Notes: generated by a model not told the origin, from the letters alone. 64,000 nucleotides of DNA from Collinsella sp. (GCA_018378775.1 JAGZWV010000003.1:1-64000), one strand, 5' to 3'; positions 1 through 9,768 are shown, counted from the first letter of the stretch. A program made the numbers and translations.

Positions 1-759
1 GATAAAGAAGGGCTCGGTGAGGTAGTCGGTACCGACCTTCTCGAGCACGTAGTCTTCGATGCCCTTGGGATAGCAAAAGTCCTCTTCGGAAAACTCGCCA
101 TCGTCGCCCTCAATGCGCAGGCGGAAGGTCACGTTGGCGTTGACCACGGCCTGGCGGCGCATGGTCTCGCGATACCAATCGTGGGGGATGCTGATGGAGG
201 TAAAGACCTCAAGATCGGGGCGCCATTTGATGGTGGTGCCGGTACGGTCCTCGTCGCTGGGCTCAATCTCGAGTGCCTTCTTCTTGGCGCCGACGACCTT
301 GCCCTTCTTAAAGTGTAAGGAGTACTTGTTGCCGTCACGCCAGACGGTGACGTCCATGTACTCGGAAGCGTACTGGGTCGCGCACGAGCCCAGGCCGTTG
401 GTACCGAGCGAGAAGTCGTAGTCGCCGCCCTGGTTGTTGTTGTATTTGCCACCTGCGTAGAGCTCGCAAAAGACGAGCTCCCAGTTAAAGCGCTTCTCGG
501 AGGGGTTCCAGTCGAGCGGGCAGCCGCGGCCGTTGTCCTCTACCTGAATGGAACCATCGCGAAAGGCGGTAAGGGTGATGAGCTTGCCGTAGCCCTGGCG
601 CGCCTCGTCAACGGCGTTGGACAGGATCTCGAAGGCGGCATGCGCGCAGCCGTCGAGTCCGTCCGAGCCAAAGATGACGGCGGGGCGCAGGCGTACGCGC
701 TCCTCGTCCTTGAGCTGGCGGATACTGTCGTTACCATAGTTTGCGGTGTTTTTTGCCAT
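1..759 (-). CDS. Type II DNA topoisomerase B subunit (GyrB/ParE-like), N-terminal part
   Basis: This is the ATPase end of a GyrB/ParE-type subunit, which couples ATP binding to DNA strand passage. Only the first 253 codons are visible because the gene runs off the left edge. GHKL ATPase motifs are readable: the N-box (ILSNAVDEARQG), the G1 box (VEDNGRGCP) and the lid glycines (LGTNGLG). The segment WNPSEKRFNWELVF between G1 and lid is a feature I associate with ParE-like paralogues of Firmicutes and Coriobacteriia, so a second, non-canonical B subunit is possible. The ATG at 759 has an AGGAG 16 nt upstream, which is rather distant. Family is certain; gyrB versus parE cannot be decided from this part. 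Confidence 0.9.
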   Translation of the reverse strand, partial: MAKNTANYGNDSIRQLKDEERVRLRPAVIFGSDGLDGCAHAAFEILSNAVDEARQGYGKLITLTAFRDGSIQVEDNGRGCPLDWNPSEKRFNWELVFCELYAGGKYNNNQGGDYDFSLGTNGLGSCATQYASEYMDVTVWRDGNKYSLHFKKGKVVGAKKKALEIEPSDEDRTGTTIKWRPDLEVFTSISIPHDWYRETMRRQAVVNANVTFRLRIEGDDGEFSEEDFCYPKGIEDYVLEKVGTDYLTEPFFI

Positions 760-1224
760 ACTCGCTCTCTCGGTGCTCCTTTGCTGCGTTTAAGTCATAT
801 AGATAGTCAAGGTAGCATAGCCCAGCCCTTGGGCGATTCCACCCAACACGAAATCCATCGAACAATCGTTCGGAATTTGGTGGAACAGCGTTTACTCGGA
901 CAAATCCGAGTCGGTTCTGTCCGAGTAAGTTTGAAAGCGGTCGAATGCGTCCTGCTGCGTTTGCGGTTGGACGCGTTTGTCAAAAACGCGCCATGCGGAT
1001 TGTTGGATTGAATCGAACATTGGGACATGCGTCTCGTTTTGTGGGCCGAGGGTATGCGAACTGGGGCCCTTTTGGTCTGAAAGGGGGTCTAACGGGGCGT
1101 TATTTGGGCCACGGGTCACTTCGCCGGCGCCGTGTTTCGTCATACGCTCATTGTGGAAGCCGATGCCACGGGGCGACGAAGGCCTCGGGCAACGGATGAG
1201 CTGCAAGCGAAAGGAGCGGTGAGG
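760..1224. other. Intergenic region between the divergent topoisomerase and lipoprotein genes
   Basis: These 465 bases hold no convincing gene. The short frames in it lack ribosome binding sites and recognisable protein character. The region must carry the divergent promoters for the two flanking genes. The clearest structure is a perfect 11-bp inverted repeat at 892-928, listed separately. Confidence 0.6.
892..928. promoter_or_regulatory. Perfect 11-bp inverted repeat, possible operator or hairpin
   Basis: TTACTCGGACA at 892-902 and its exact complement TGTCCGAGTAA at 918-928 flank a 15-nt spacer that contains a third TCCGAGT copy. It lies between divergent genes, 130-330 bp from their starts. 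No T-run follows, so it is not an obvious terminator. Protein-binding or RNA-folding roles are both possible. Confidence 0.35.
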
Positions 1225-2241
1225 ATGATGAAGCCCATGACGAAGAAGCTGCTGTTAGGAATTCCCACCGTGGCGCTTTCGGCTGTGTTGGCGTGTACGC
1301 TTGCTGGCTGCGGCGGTAATGCGCCGAGTGGCTCGGGCGGGAGCGCACCTGTGCAGGAGAAGTCCAAGAAGGCCAAGGCCTATGATTCGCAGACGGTCGA
1401 GGTAGCAGGCATTACCTATGAGTCTGTGGCTCACGGTACGTTCTATCGCGGCGATGCCAAGCTGCAGGACGGCTTTTACCTGCACATCAAGATCACCAAC
1501 AACAACACAAAGAACAGGACGTTCAGTTCCTTTAACGTGCATGCTGCCCAGGGTGATCTTGAGGCAGGCGACCCGTTGTTTACTTCCGGCAAGGCGGCCG
1601 TGCTCGACTACGTTGCAAGCGAGGCTCCCGATGAGCTGCACGAGGGCATCGACCTTTCCGAGAGGCCAGATATCGGCCCGGGCGAGACCGTTGAGTACGT
1701 GTATTTCTGGGCGCCCAAGACGGCGTACTACGGGCCCATCACTGTCGAGTTCGTAGACGCTTATGCCCCCGCCAAGAATCATGAGGCCATGCACTTTGAC
1801 ACCACGGGATGCGAGACCAAGGAGTTCAAGGCGGCCGGCGGTGTGGCCGATTCTGGTGACGCGGCCAATATGACCGGCATCGATTGCGCATCGTACAGTA
1901 TCGAGGCCGCCGATGGGTACACGCTGGATTCGTCCAACGAAGAGCACGAAAAGGCAGACTTCTTCCACGACGAGACTGGAGGACGCCTGAACATCAGCAT
2001 CTTCCCGCGCTCGCCGGAGGAAGAGGTTGCAAGCCTAGAGCAGATCTACGAAGGCAAGGAGACAACAACCGACCAGGTCGAGTACAACGGCATAACGTGG
2101 CTGCGCTTTACCGGTCCCGACAACGGCCATACACTGTTTGCGACGGCTCCCGCAACGGGTGAAACCGTCCGCGTGTCGATCGGCTGGAAGATCGACTGGG
2201 ATGCTGCCGTGCCCATGATGGAGGCGCTGAAGCTCAAGTAA
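1225..2241 (+). CDS. DUF5067-type surface lipoprotein
   Basis: A predicted 338-residue secreted lipoprotein of unknown function. The N-terminus has a lysine-bearing n-region, a hydrophobic core and an LAGC lipobox (Cys about residue 30), followed by a Gly/Ser linker. Residues ~50-190 (YDSQTVEVAGITYESV through ITVEFVDAY) look like the DUF5067/DUF4352-type immunoglobulin-like fold common in Gram-positive lipoproteins. The remaining ~120 residues form a separate domain with no family I recognise. The ATG at 1225 is chosen because AAGGAG lies 8 nt upstream; an upstream in-frame extension lacks a binding site. It is monocistronic, with a hairpin terminator downstream. Confidence 0.7.
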   Translation: MMKPMTKKLLLGIPTVALSAVLACTLAGCGGNAPSGSGGSAPVQEKSKKAKAYDSQTVEVAGITYESVAHGTFYRGDAKLQDGFYLHIKITNNNTKNRTFSSFNVHAAQGDLEAGDPLFTSGKAAVLDYVASEAPDELHEGIDLSERPDIGPGETVEYVYFWAPKTAYYGPITVEFVDAYAPAKNHEAMHFDTTGCETKEFKAAGGVADSGDAANMTGIDCASYSIEAADGYTLDSSNEEHEKADFFHDETGGRLNISIFPRSPEEEVASLEQIYEGKETTTDQVEYNGITWLRFTGPDNGHTLFATAPATGETVRVSIGWKIDWDAAVPMMEALKLK

Positions 2242-2268
2242 CGCCGCGAGTCTCACGTCAGGCGACTC

Positions 2269-2303
2269 AGGGCTGGCTCCGAGTTATCAGGGCCAGCCCT
2301 TTT
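2269..2303 (+). terminator. Rho-independent terminator of the lipoprotein gene
   Basis: A 9-bp stem AGGGCTGGC / GCCAGCCCT with a 14-nt loop is followed by TTTT, 27 bp after the stop codon. Confidence 0.7.
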
Positions 2304-2350
2304 GGTGTTCGATGAGCCGAGTCGGCGTCTCTCGCAAAGGTAACTGGGAG

Positions 2351-5300
2351 CTAGCGAGGCGTATCCGAATTGACCTCATCGGCGGTGTCGTTTTCGAGCG
2401 CCGTGCGGCGGGCGCTGTAGGCGACAAGGCCGGCGCCAGCTGCGGCGAGTGCTGCTGCGGCTGCCGTAAGGGGAGCGTTGACATCGCCCGTGCCCGCAAG
2501 CGCGCCCGCTTTTCCGGAGCGCTTGTTAGTGCCGTGGTCCTTGCCACTGCTGGAGCTGCTTCCGCCGGAGCCGCCGCCCTTGTCAGTACCGCCGCCACTC
2601 GTGCCGCCATCGCCGTCGACCGTCATCGGGGCGTCGTGAAGTTCCGTCGTATCCGCGTTGTCGCATACGCCGACCTGAACTTCTGAGCGTTCGCATGCCG
2701 CGTCGGGCACATGAAGCTCGTGCAGCACGGCACCCAGCGCCGAGTTTGCGCCCGGTCGAATTTCCTCGAGCGTTACGGGATCGAGCGCCACCAGATTACG
2801 CGCCTTCGCATATAGCGTTACGCGTTTGCCCACCTCGTCGCTCCAACTCTCGGGGATGGCGAAGCTCATGCGGAACTGTGCCGTGCAACCCGGTGCCAGC
2901 ACGGCGTTGCCACTGTCGGCTACCAGCGGGTGCGTTGCAAAATGTGCGCCCAGCGTCTCGAGCGTGTACTTCACGTGTGTCATGTCGTTGGCCGAAGCGT
3001 CCTCGGCAAGCTCTGGATCGTAGATCGATGCCATGCGTGCGTTCACTCCGAACCCGATGGATGCGCTGGAGAACGGCTGACTGGAGCCCTCTCGGTACAG
3101 ATCGATCGTGCCGGCGGTCAGCAAGGTGTTGCCGTCGTTTCGCACCGTGACCATGAAGGATTCGCCTGCTGCTCCGGGCACCACCGCGCCCGAGGTAGCG
3201 ACTGCGCCCGTCGGAGTGGCACACGCCACCAAGGGCACTTCGATGCCGTGTAGTTCTGCCTCGCTCTTCTCCGCGCTCACAATGTGCGTTGCGAGCGCGG
3301 AGAGCATGCTCCCCGACGTCAAAAATGTCGTTATCTGATCGACGGGATGGTCCAGCTCGCACATCACGAACGGCTCCGTGAACAGATCGCCTGCCAAGGT
3401 GCTGGCGAAGATGCGGAAGTGCTTGCCCATCACTGCTACCGGGTTGCCTTCTTCGTCGTAGGTTTGTCCCACCTTGCCATCGGTGTTCTCTACATAGAGC
3501 ACGCACCTGCCGTTGTTGCTTACGCTGAACGATGCCGGGCCGCAGCCTGCGGCACCCACGGGCTGCGTTGCAAATACCGGTGCGCCTCGCGTCCAAGTAA
3601 TATGCTGCAGTTGCTCGTTGACGGTAGCCAAAAAGCCCGTGTGCTGCGGCCACGGCACCGCGTGGGGTACTGTGGCATCTGGCGACATAACGCCCCAGCC
3701 CGCAATGGACTGGCCGATCACGGCGTACGATGCACAGCCACAACCGCCTGCGGTCTCGTATGCAACGGGCACCACCATTTTGCCGTTGATATTCTCGGGC
3801 GCGCCGAGCTCGATGCTCGACGGTGCCTGCGGAAAGCGGAGAACTTGGCGGAACGTCAGGCTGTCGCCTGAAACGTCCGACCACAGGGTAAAGCACTCCA
3901 GCGCAACCTCGGCCTCGCTGCCGAGCGCCTTTTCTGTGGTGGTTCCGCGGCGGTGGAGGTAGGCGCCCGACAGGCGCCCGTTGACAAGTGTCTTGCCCAC
4001 CGTGATGCGTGGGCACTGCAGGCAATGGTAGCCATCCTCCTGAAGGCGGCCGCGCGAGATGCTGCGCCACGACGTGTGCGATACCACGCGAACTCCGTCG
4101 TTGCTTATGCGCAGGCGCACAACGGACAGTATGCCGGCTGTGCTTGCTATATCGAAAAGGGTGTCGTCGCCGGCGGGGCGCTCGCCCGAGACCAGCAGCA
4201 CGTAGGCGTCCTGGTTTCCTCTTCCGTCCGTATATTCCACTACGTCGAAGTCGTAATCGTATATGCTGTCGCGCTCCACGTCGCCCTCGCCAAACCCAAG
4301 GGGAAAGTCCACAGGCGTGGGAGCGGACCACGTTCCGTTTGCCTTTGTGTGTACCACCAGGCGCGAGCGACCATTGTCGCCGTAGCGCACCGAGGCGATA
4401 CGGAACAGGCATTCTACGCCGGCAATCATTGCCAGCTTCATGTGGGCTTCGCTGAGCACGCCAGCAAACAGCACGTTGTCGCTCGAGGGCTTGATGCCGC
4501 CACGCTCGTCCTCCGACACGCCGGAAGAATCGGCGTTCGGGTCGGCAACGGTGTTCGTTGCCTGACCGATGTAGGTGTACTCATACATCGGCACGGCGTT
4601 TTCGTCGTTCTCTATCAGTGCATGGACGAAATGCTCGATCTGTCCCGTGTCGTCGCTTTCTGCATCCGCCTCGAGCTCAATGCGCGTGACCGCTTGATCC
4701 CAATCGCGCACGACAGGCGCGGTGTTTACGGCAGTGGCCTTAACCTCGGCGCGTGCGAGCAGTTCGGCGTTGGTGACGATGGTGGCCGATGCGATAAATT
4801 GCGGCACACCACACGCCTCGGCGTTGCCGGCCGAGCCGAAGCAGGCATCCAGCGTATAAGGCGTATCTCCATCCAATGCGAGCTCAGAGCGCTGGAGCAC
4901 ATACTGGTCGCCATTGTTCACCGACATATTCCACGAATCGATGAGTGTGGGCCACGACCCCGACCAAGCCTTGGTGGTCCACTTGAACATTACGAACTGG
5001 AGTATTACATCGACATCGACGTCTGCACCTACACGCAGTCGCGGAAGCTGGTGTCCATTTGCCTTTTCGTACCCAATGAACAGCGTGAGGGATGCGGCGC
5101 CGCGCACGGCAGACGAAGCGACGCCTGCAACGCCGGCGCCAAAGGTGACGGCAAGCCCGATCTGGATGGTGAACGAGCCCGACGTGTTTGAATAGTCGAG
5201 CGAAATGTTTTTAAAAAACGCCGCGCCGCTGCCGTGCGTGTGGGCACCCACGGCGAGCGCCAGTTTTGCCAGCACCCAGGGGTTGACGTTTAGGAAAAAT

Positions 5301-6718
5301 GGCACCGGTCCTAGGGTAAACTGCTCGGTCCAATTGAGGTCGGTTCTTACCTGGAAGAGGGCCTTAATATTGCCGTATGCGGGGTCGTTGTTGTTACCCC
5401 AGGTTTTGCCCACCCAATCGTAGGCGAGCGAGCCGTACAGCTGTGTGGCGATATCCATCGTGAACAGCGGCGTGCAATGGTGGCGAAGGAGCTTGGTGTT
5501 TCTTGGATCGGTGCCCGAACCGGCACTCATCCTCTTGTACTGATTCCACTTCCCCTCCATCTCGTCGAGGTAGCGGTTTGCCTGCTTGGCGCCCGACTCG
5601 CGCGGCGATTTCTTCCAGTATTCCGGATCAGGGTTGCCCGAATCGTTCATATAGCTAGCTGGTTTGTACCCTCCGCCAAACAGCACGTATCCAGCAAACG
5701 AGAAATCGAACAGAATGGGAAATGTGGGCATCCAGCACGTGAACTTATTGCCGCCGATACCGGGAAACGCCGCGGGGAAATCAAACGGAGTGATCTCTTG
5801 GTCCATGGTGGTGGGAATGATGGTGGTCGAGCCCGATTCCGCCTTTGCGGCCGGCGCGGTGACAACGGCCATAGGGGATGAGAGCGTGTAGGTTTTGCCC
5901 TGGTAGTCGAGCATAAAGCGCAGCTTGCACCCTTCCTCCAGAAGGCCCGAAGCAGCATCGAGGAACGTGTCTTCGAGCGTGAACGTCGCCAGATTATCCG
6001 CGCCCGATGCGCTGGCCTTGATCTGGCCGATCTGCGTGACGGTTTCGGTTGAGCTGCCCGCAGAGGGCATCACTTTATTGATATGCAACGTTGCCTGCCC
6101 GCCCTGCGGCAGATGAGCCTGCACGGTAAAAGCGTGCGTGTCGGGCTGGTCGTTTGCTGCTTCGTCCGCTGGCATTGCCATAAACGTGGCGTCGGCGTAC
6201 TGGATGTCCCATTCGTCGAACGTGAGCTGTCGAAAGTACGGCTCGCCATCGGAGAGCGGACGTGTGGGTGCGGTAATAGCGGTGCCGCCCTGGATACGCG
6301 CAAGGGGAATCTCGACATCGCGGTAGCCTGCCATGCTAATGGAGATGCCGCCGTTAAAGTCGTACGCGTCGAGAAGCGTTGCCTCGTCCACGTAGCCTTC
6401 TGAAAGAGGGGCGACCTCAAAGATGGCCGTGCCTTCGTCATCGGTCGTGGCGGTGAGCTGCTTGCCTGCGGCATAGCGCGATATGAGCGTGACCTGGGCA
6501 CCCGTGATGGGCGTATTCTTGTTGGCGACGTCGACCACGACCACACCGAACATGGTGCGCGAGAGAACGAGCACCCTGAAGGGGTCTTTTTCGTCGGCAT
6601 GGGCTTCGGTGGGTGCGAACGGCAATATGAAGGCGTTTGCGCTTCCCGGCACGCGCGGCATCATAATGCTCGCTAACGAGGACGCTCCGGCGACAAGTAA
6701 CGAACGGCGATCAAGCAT
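2351..6718 (-). CDS. Giant LAGTG-anchored surface protein
   Basis: A 1455-residue predicted cell-wall-anchored protein. The N-terminus (LDRRSLLVAGASS) carries twin arginines before a hydrophobic stretch and ends near SANAF, so Tat-type or Sec export are both possible. Residues ~45-100 (RVLVLSRTMFGVVVVDVANK, then PITGAQVTLIS) resemble a carboxypeptidase-regulatory/Ig-like repeat. The C-terminus has a Gly/Ser-rich spacer, LAGTGD near residue 1407, a hydrophobic helix and an ARR stop-transfer, matching the LAxTG signal used by class E sortases of high-GC Gram-positives. The ~1200 residues between were not recognised. The ATG at 6718 has GGGAG 6 nt upstream; a longer frame overlaps the upstream regulator. 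No sortase is in the window. Confidence 0.75.
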   Translation of the reverse strand: MLDRRSLLVAGASSLASIMMPRVPGSANAFILPFAPTEAHADEKDPFRVLVLSRTMFGVVVVDVANKNTPITGAQVTLISRYAAGKQLTATTDDEGTAIFEVAPLSEGYVDEATLLDAYDFNGGISISMAGYRDVEIPLARIQGGTAITAPTRPLSDGEPYFRQLTFDEWDIQYADATFMAMPADEAANDQPDTHAFTVQAHLPQGGQATLHINKVMPSAGSSTETVTQIGQIKASASGADNLATFTLEDTFLDAASGLLEEGCKLRFMLDYQGKTYTLSSPMAVVTAPAAKAESGSTTIIPTTMDQEITPFDFPAAFPGIGGNKFTCWMPTFPILFDFSFAGYVLFGGGYKPASYMNDSGNPDPEYWKKSPRESGAKQANRYLDEMEGKWNQYKRMSAGSGTDPRNTKLLRHHCTPLFTMDIATQLYGSLAYDWVGKTWGNNNDPAYGNIKALFQVRTDLNWTEQFTLGPVPFFLNVNPWVLAKLALAVGAHTHGSGAAFFKNISLDYSNTSGSFTIQIGLAVTFGAGVAGVASSAVRGAASLTLFIGYEKANGHQLPRLRVGADVDVDVILQFVMFKWTTKAWSGSWPTLIDSWNMSVNNGDQYVLQRSELALDGDTPYTLDACFGSAGNAEACGVPQFIASATIVTNAELLARAEVKATAVNTAPVVRDWDQAVTRIELEADAESDDTGQIEHFVHALIENDENAVPMYEYTYIGQATNTVADPNADSSGVSEDERGGIKPSSDNVLFAGVLSEAHMKLAMIAGVECLFRIASVRYGDNGRSRLVVHTKANGTWSAPTPVDFPLGFGEGDVERDSIYDYDFDVVEYTDGRGNQDAYVLLVSGERPAGDDTLFDIASTAGILSVVRLRISNDGVRVVSHTSWRSISRGRLQEDGYHCLQCPRITVGKTLVNGRLSGAYLHRRGTTTEKALGSEAEVALECFTLWSDVSGDSLTFRQVLRFPQAPSSIELGAPENINGKMVVPVAYETAGGCGCASYAVIGQSIAGWGVMSPDATVPHAVPWPQHTGFLATVNEQLQHITWTRGAPVFATQPVGAAGCGPASFSVSNNGRCVLYVENTDGKVGQTYDEEGNPVAVMGKHFRIFASTLAGDLFTEPFVMCELDHPVDQITTFLTSGSMLSALATHIVSAEKSEAELHGIEVPLVACATPTGAVATSGAVVPGAAGESFMVTVRNDGNTLLTAGTIDLYREGSSQPFSSASIGFGVNARMASIYDPELAEDASANDMTHVKYTLETLGAHFATHPLVADSGNAVLAPGCTAQFRMSFAIPESWSDEVGKRVTLYAKARNLVALDPVTLEEIRPGANSALGAVLHELHVPDAACERSEVQVGVCDNADTTELHDAPMTVDGDGGTSGGGTDKGGGSGGSSSSSGKDHGTNKRSGKAGALAGTGDVNAPLTAAAAALAAAGAGLVAYSARRTALENDTADEVNSDTPR

Positions 6719-6873
6719 CTTGGGCTCCCATCCCGCAAGTTTCGGTGGAAATAATCCAATTTTGCGAGAAGGCGCCCCGTGGCGGTAGTGCCGTTCAAGG
6801 GTCAAAATGTCCAAATTGATCGAGCGAAGCGCCGGGTTCCGGAACGCGTTCGATGCGCTTGGTAGTCCGGTCG

Positions 6874-7878
6874 CTAACGTAACATATGCGCGACCAGCTC
6901 GGCGCGTGTGCCGATGCCAAGCTTTGCGTATACGCCGGATAGGCGGTTTTTGACGGTGCCCGGCGATACTCCCATATGGCGTGCGATTTCGGCGTTGGTC
7001 CACCCACGACAGGCGAGCATGGCCATGGTGAATTCCGTGGTCGTTAGATCGTCGGCAACGTCCTCGCCCGAATCGGGGTTGTGGATGCGCCGCCAGCCGT
7101 AGCTGAAGCGGTACGTGATCTCGATGATGCGCGCGAAGTCGTCAGGGTATTGCGTTTTTAGGCATGCCTCGATAAGCCCCTGTAAAAGGCCGTGATGCTC
7201 GCCAATGAGCTCAATAAGGCCGTCGGGGCGCGCAATGTTCCAAGCAACTCCGAAGTGCGTTTTTGCGGCGTCGATGTCCTTGAGGCTCATGCATGCCATG
7301 GAAGCTGCCAAGTGCAGGAACAGCTCCGAGATGGGATAACTTCCCTGTTTCATGATCAGGGCGTTTTCCGCCATGCCCAGGCTGCGGCCATATTCGCCGC
7401 GCAGGTACAGGGCATGCGCCATCACGTAGCTGGCGAACAGGCGCAGACCTTCGGGCAGATGCGCCGCAAGCGGATAAAACTCTTCGGCGGAATACGGGGA
7501 AGGCAAGTGCAGCAGGACGCTCGCGGCCGAGGCGAACAGGATATGTGTGGCGTGGACGGCGGGCGACTCCTCGTCAGCCGGCGTATCGAGGATGCCAGCA
7601 AGGCACCGGCGGGCGTCGGCGATACGGTTGAGCGACAGGCTGGCGTATCCGCAGATAAAGCATGCGGAATAGCACAGCGAGGGATCGGTGGCGTCAAGAT
7701 AGGGGCGCGCCGTCTTGGCAGCGAGGGCGGCCTGTCCGCGAAAGTACAGCGCTTCTGCCGTGGCGATGGTGCGTGAATCGGGGTCGGAAATGCCTGCAAC
7801 CGCAGCGTCAATCTGCCCCGGCACAAAGGCGGTGCACATCAACGGCATGGGAACGCATAGGTAGCCATCGCAGTCCAT
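6874..7878 (-). CDS. LuxR-family transcriptional regulator
   Basis: A 334-residue regulator with a C-terminal LuxR-type helix-turn-helix (TTTEFTMAMLACRGWTNAEIA... then VSPGTVKNRLSGVYAKLGI). The N-terminal ~270 residues are helical and TPR-like (alternating Leu/Ala helices); there is no receiver Asp or obvious ligand domain, so it is MalT/tetratricopeptide-like in style rather than a response regulator. The ATG at 7878 has GGGAG 7 nt upstream and is preferred to a TTG 27 bp earlier. It ends 155 bp before the giant surface protein on the same strand, and is a good candidate for controlling it. Confidence 0.8.
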   Translation of the reverse strand: MDCDGYLCVPMPLMCTAFVPGQIDAAVAGISDPDSRTIATAEALYFRGQAALAAKTARPYLDATDPSLCYSACFICGYASLSLNRIADARRCLAGILDTPADEESPAVHATHILFASAASVLLHLPSPYSAEEFYPLAAHLPEGLRLFASYVMAHALYLRGEYGRSLGMAENALIMKQGSYPISELFLHLAASMACMSLKDIDAAKTHFGVAWNIARPDGLIELIGEHHGLLQGLIEACLKTQYPDDFARIIEITYRFSYGWRRIHNPDSGEDVADDLTTTEFTMAMLACRGWTNAEIARHMGVSPGTVKNRLSGVYAKLGIGTRAELVAHMLR

Positions 7879-7945
7879 CTTCCATCTCCCAACAGCTGGC
7901 AACAATGCAGCAATTGTACTCCTGTTGCTCGGGACCCCTTTCGTT

Positions 7946-9097
7946 TTACTGTTCGGTTAACGCTGCGGATCGTTTTGGAAGGCTTACGAGCATGGTGGTC
8001 CCGTTCTCGGAACTTGTTTCGACCTCTACCGTGCCACCGTGAAGTGCTGCAATCTCCCAAACAAGCGCTAGCCCGAGTCCTGCGCCGCCGTATGCCCTGC
8101 TGCGGGATTTGTCTAGACGAAAGAACGGCTGGAAGATGCTCTCTCGGTACTGCTTGGGTATTCCCGGGCCCTCATCTTTGACTCGCAGGAGTACGTGGTT
8201 GTCGCTGTCGCTGATGGAGACGTTGACAGTCGAGCCGGGGCGGCTGTAACGGATGGCATTTTCGACCAAGTTAAACACCAGCCGATAGAGGAGCGTGTCG
8301 CTCCCGATTACTAAAGCGTTCCCAGCACAATTGAGGGCCATGCCCTTATTTTCGGCAAGTGGCGCAAGGTCGGTGAGGACCTCTTCGGACAAGGGACCAA
8401 GTTCCACATCGTCTTCGCAGGGAACGCTGCGGAGCTCACTCATCTCGAGCAACACCTTGGCCATTCGAGACATGCGCTCGGTTTGTTCTTGTAGCAGGCC
8501 GAGCAACTCGGCTGTTTCGGGTTGTAAGTTGGAGCGCTCGGAGACAAACAGTTCGATCTGTGCCTGCATAAGGGCGAGCGGGGTTCGCAGCTCGTGTGCG
8601 GCGTTGCCGGTAAATTGACGCTGTGCAGAGAATCCTTCGCCAAGACGGGCGATCATGTCGTTGAAAGAGGCGCTGCATCGTTGTAGCTCGGTGGGCACAT
8701 CTTCACTGAGTCTGATTTCGTTTAGGTTGTCAGGCTGCACACGCTCAACCTGGGCTGCAAAAGCCCGTAGCGGTTTGAGTGCACGGCCGCTCACAAAGTA
8801 TGCCAGCGCGCCGCCAAGGAGTGTGACTCCAGCCGTGATGTACCAGGTTGTCGTGCCAAAAGACTCTTGTGCGTCGTTTACGACGACCGTGACCTCGTCA
8901 TCGAGGGCTGCTTGTGTTGGGTCAAACGCCTGGGGCGAATCCGCGCCGGTAGCGGTAAAGGCCGAGATGTCACTGCCGATGGCATCCATGTAGCGCATGC
9001 CCGTATAGCCGACCAGGCAGTTCGTCAACACGCACGCTGCGCACGTGAGCAGCGCCGTCATAATCGTTATGCGCCATTGCAGCGAAAGCCTTTTCAT
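7946..9097 (-). CDS. Sensor histidine kinase
   Basis: A 383-residue membrane histidine kinase. Two transmembrane helices (about residues 10-33 and 85-107) bracket a small extracytoplasmic domain; a HAMP-like linker follows. The HisKA motif NAAHELRTPLAL carries the phosphoacceptor His at about residue 168. The ATPase N-box (NLVENAIRYS), G1 box (DEGPGIP) and G2 box (GAGLGLAL) are intact. Its start overlaps the stop of the upstream response regulator by 4 nt (ATGA), showing a translationally coupled pair. The unit diverges from the thiol-redox operon at 9859-11901, which is its likely target, by inference from position only. Confidence 0.93.
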   Translation of the reverse strand: MKRLSLQWRITIMTALLTCAACVLTNCLVGYTGMRYMDAIGSDISAFTATGADSPQAFDPTQAALDDEVTVVVNDAQESFGTTTWYITAGVTLLGGALAYFVSGRALKPLRAFAAQVERVQPDNLNEIRLSEDVPTELQRCSASFNDMIARLGEGFSAQRQFTGNAAHELRTPLALMQAQIELFVSERSNLQPETAELLGLLQEQTERMSRMAKVLLEMSELRSVPCEDDVELGPLSEEVLTDLAPLAENKGMALNCAGNALVIGSDTLLYRLVFNLVENAIRYSRPGSTVNVSISDSDNHVLLRVKDEGPGIPKQYRESIFQPFFRLDKSRSRAYGGAGLGLALVWEIAALHGGTVEVETSSENGTTMLVSLPKRSAALTEQ

Positions 9098-9768
9098 TCG
9101 CTATCCTCCATAACGTAGCCCTCTCCAATCCGATTGCGAATCGGGTCGTATCCCAAAGCGCTGCGTAGCTTTTTGCGGAGTGACGAGATGTGAACGCGGG
9201 TTGCGTTGCTAAAGCTGTTCACGCTGCTATCCCAAACGTGCTCGATAAGCTCCTCTTGACTTACCGGACGCCCCTGATTAAGCATCAGGTATTCCAAGAT
9301 TCCCGTTTCCTTGCGCGTAAAAGATAAAGCCTCGCTGTCCACGGAAGCGATGCGCGCCTTGGTGTCAAAGCTGAGCTTTCCGCAGGTTAATACTATGTCG
9401 CTTTGTGCGAAGCGCCTGAGGGTAAGGCTGCGGATCCTTGCCGCGAGCTCGTCCAGATGAAACGGCTTGGTAAGGTAATCGTTGGCGCCGGCATCGAGTC
9501 CGGCGACTTTATCGGATACTTCGCCACGCGCGGACAGAATCAGTACCTTGGTCTCGCAGTCGGTTTTCCTAAGTTCCCTGAGCACGGTCATGCCGTCGAT
9601 ACGGGGAAGGTTTAGATCGAGTACCACGAGGTCAAAGGAATCAACGCCTAGTAGGTCGAGCGCCTCCTGCCCATCATGGCAGCAGTCGACGCTGTACGCC
9701 AAGTTTCGCAAACTGCGCGCGATTGCATCGCACAGTGCTCGCTCGTCTTCGACGATCAAAATACGCAT
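9094..9768 (-). CDS. OmpR-family response regulator
   Basis: A 224-residue response regulator. The receiver domain begins MRILIVEDE and has the acidic pair, the phosphoacceptor Asp at about residue 51 (VVLDLNLPR), and the conserved Lys in TKPFH. The C-terminal winged helix (ATRVHISSLRKKL ... GEGYVM) is of OmpR/PhoB type. The start at 9768 has AAGGAG 6 nt upstream and is preferred to an 18-bp longer frame. It is co-transcribed with the kinase that follows and its promoter shares the ~90-bp divergent region with the redox operon. Confidence 0.95.
   Translation of the reverse strand: MRILIVEDERALCDAIARSLRNLAYSVDCCHDGQEALDLLGVDSFDLVVLDLNLPRIDGMTVLRELRKTDCETKVLILSARGEVSDKVAGLDAGANDYLTKPFHLDELAARIRSLTLRRFAQSDIVLTCGKLSFDTKARIASVDSEALSFTRKETGILEYLMLNQGRPVSQEELIEHVWDSSVNSFSNATRVHISSLRKKLRSALGYDPIRNRIGEGYVMEDSE

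Noticed and set aside
3953..5191. Plus-strand frame of 412 codons inside the giant surface protein
   Set aside because: It lies wholly within a 1455-residue minus-strand gene that has a leader peptide and sorting signal; no start signal and no family motifs.
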